DNA of 13,698 nt, from the NCBI GenBank assembly GCA_964642815.1, contig CAZXSA010000134.1, positions 1-13,698 of the forward strand, written 5' to 3'. This stretch comes from JAAYCU01 sp964642815 (lineage in GTDB: Bacteria > Planctomycetota > Phycisphaerae > UBA1845 > PWPN01). Position 1 is the stretch's first letter; each line of letters begins with the position of its first letter. Under the pieces are notes generated by a model, which was not told where the DNA came from, ran no database searches, and saw only the letters and a program-made list of their open reading frames with translations. Shown here one piece after another: positions 12,777 through 13,698 of the stretch. Position numbers and translations under genes: made by a program.

Positions 12777-13698
12777 TCAATCAGCGTCCATAACCAGACG
12801 GAATCCGATGCTGATGTCCCGAGCGGATTGGGGGTAGAGGTAGCGAAAAGCACACGCGACGTACGAACCGCCGAGGCTCCAATTGCCGCCGCGAATGACC
12901 CGCTGCATTCCAATAAGTTCAGTGGTCCACTCAAAGAGATTGCCGCTCATGTCATAACAGCCATAGTAGCTTTTGGCGTCGTTTCGGCCGTCGGAACCAT
13001 TAAAGTAACCGACCGGCATAACCGAACGGATGCAATTATCGTAACTGCACCAACCACAATCAATGTCATCGCGATGAAAGCCGTAGGTATAATAGTGCTG
13101 GAGGACCGGATCCCAGGCGGCCGCTTTTTCCCACTCATACTGATTCGGCAGACGGTAGGTCAGACCCTCGAGTTGACTTCGCCAGACGGCAAAGTGTTCG
13201 GCATCCGTGCTGTTGACATAACGTATAGGGTACTTTTCTCTTCCGGTGGCGACGGAATAATAGTAATGACCATTGGAACTGGTTCGATTGATTTCCTGTT
13301 GTTCGCACCAGTGATCGTCATTCCCTCCGGCATTAAGGAACTGGCAGAAAAACTGGTTGGTGACCTCGTATTTGTCGATCATGTAGGTGGCTACATAAAC
13401 GAAATTGCTGTTCTGATAGCGGAAATAACCGGCGGGAACGAGGACCTTGGCCGCCGGGCCGTTACCGTCGTCGGCCCATACCCGAACCCGGAAATTACCG
13501 ACCTTGCCGGGCATGTCCGTGCCCGCGTCCCAGACGATCAGCTTGTCATAACCCGGGGTGACGCCGCCCCCAAAATGTCCGCTGACCGTTTGCGCGGGTA
13601 CCGCCCACGTCCTCCCACCGTTGTCGCTGACCGAAATCCAGATCGTACAGGTGTCGCCGTCCGCGTCGGTCAGATCGTAGCGGATATTCACCAGCCTC
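12777..13698 (-). CDS. SUMF1/FGE-sulfatase domain protein, N-terminus beyond the window
   Basis: The minus-strand frame is open through the window end (it reads RLVNIRYDL at the edge), so the true start lies outside. The visible part is about 307 residues. An N-terminal beta-rich domain has NIRYDLTDADGDTCTIWISVSDNGG and LIVWDAGTDMPG, a module often placed before SUMF1 domains in planctomycetes. The formylglycine-generating-enzyme-like domain follows, with VLVPAGYF, ATYMIDKYEVTNQFF, YRLPNQYEWEKAAAW, GNLFEWTTE and VIRGGNWSLGGSYVACAFRYLYP ending in GFRLV. The two copper-binding cysteines of true formylglycine-generating enzymes are not at their positions, so sulfatase activation is unlikely. A binding or structural C-lectin-like fold role is more probable. 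The stop is TGA at 12779-12777. The secreted repeat protein follows 86 nt downstream. Confidence 0.85.
   Translation of the reverse strand, partial: RLVNIRYDLTDADGDTCTIWISVSDNGGRTWAVPAQTVSGHFGGGVTPGYDKLIVWDAGTDMPGKVGNFRVRVWADDGNGPAAKVLVPAGYFRYQNSNFVYVATYMIDKYEVTNQFFCQFLNAGGNDDHWCEQQEINRTSSNGHYYYSVATGREKYPIRYVNSTDAEHFAVWRSQLEGLTYRLPNQYEWEKAAAWDPVLQHYYTYGFHRDDIDCGWCSYDNCIRSVMPVGYFNGSDGRNDAKSYYGCYDMSGNLFEWTTELIGMQRVIRGGNWSLGGSYVACAFRYLYPQSARDISIGFRLVMDAD

Noticed and set aside
1..13698. tRNA genes, rRNA genes and CRISPR arrays
   Set aside because: I saw no cloverleaf-like sequence, rRNA signature or regularly spaced direct repeats anywhere in the window; a covariance-model search would be the decisive check.

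Overview
The window looks like a chromosomal segment from a moderately GC-rich planctomycete-type bacterium, most likely from or near the Phycisphaerae. This is inferred from gene content, not from a search. It carries paired H-x-DG prepilin-like proteins, two TIM-barrel sugar isomerase/epimerases, a secreted protein with 'SD-x-F-N-L-D-T' repeats, a non-catalytic SUMF1-type protein fused to a strand-rich N-terminal domain, and short CACGGAGA-type intergenic repeats.

Layout. (1) 1-922, minus strand: a xylose-isomerase-family protein, cut by the window start, with a good promoter upstream. (2) 923-1768: a long non-coding stretch. (3) 1769-4276, plus strand: two tandem paralogous prepilin-type proteins with matching 15-residue leaders. 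(4) 4277-4843: non-coding, holding a candidate promoter and leader hairpin for the next gene. (5) 4844-6694: ribosomal protein S1 with six S1 domains. (6) 6884-7762: an RpoD-like sigma factor that appears to start at an ATC codon behind a strong Shine-Dalgarno sequence. It is followed closely by a small secreted or lipoprotein gene (7783-8334) and a phosphodiester glycosidase (NAGPA-like) gene (8445-9353). (7) A 17-bp perfect hairpin (9401-9437) separates these from a convergent D-tagatose/D-allulose 3-epimerase-family gene (9516-10355, minus). (8) About 10500-11945: a complete IS1111-type IS110-family insertion sequence. (9) 12100 to the window end, minus strand: a secreted repeat protein and a partial SUMF1-domain protein.

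The strongest discovery is in the IS element. Its 345-aa DEDD transposase is followed by about 320 nt of non-coding DNA, and the element is bounded by 12-bp subterminal inverted repeats (10503-10514 and 11930-11941). In the non-coding tail, a 10-bp stem encloses a symmetric 13/13-nt internal loop. One side of that loop is perfectly complementary (8 nt) to the DNA just outside the right end. The other side is identical (7 nt, or 9 with one G-U wobble) to the DNA just outside the left end. This is the pattern expected of the target-binding loop of a bridge RNA/seekRNA. It lets the pre-insertion target (CGCAGAAGCGCAA, core probably AA) be read from the sequence alone.

Other points of note are the AUC-start sigma factor with a leader able to form competing hairpins at its ribosome binding site, and an Asp-to-His change at a metal ligand of the xylose-isomerase homologue.
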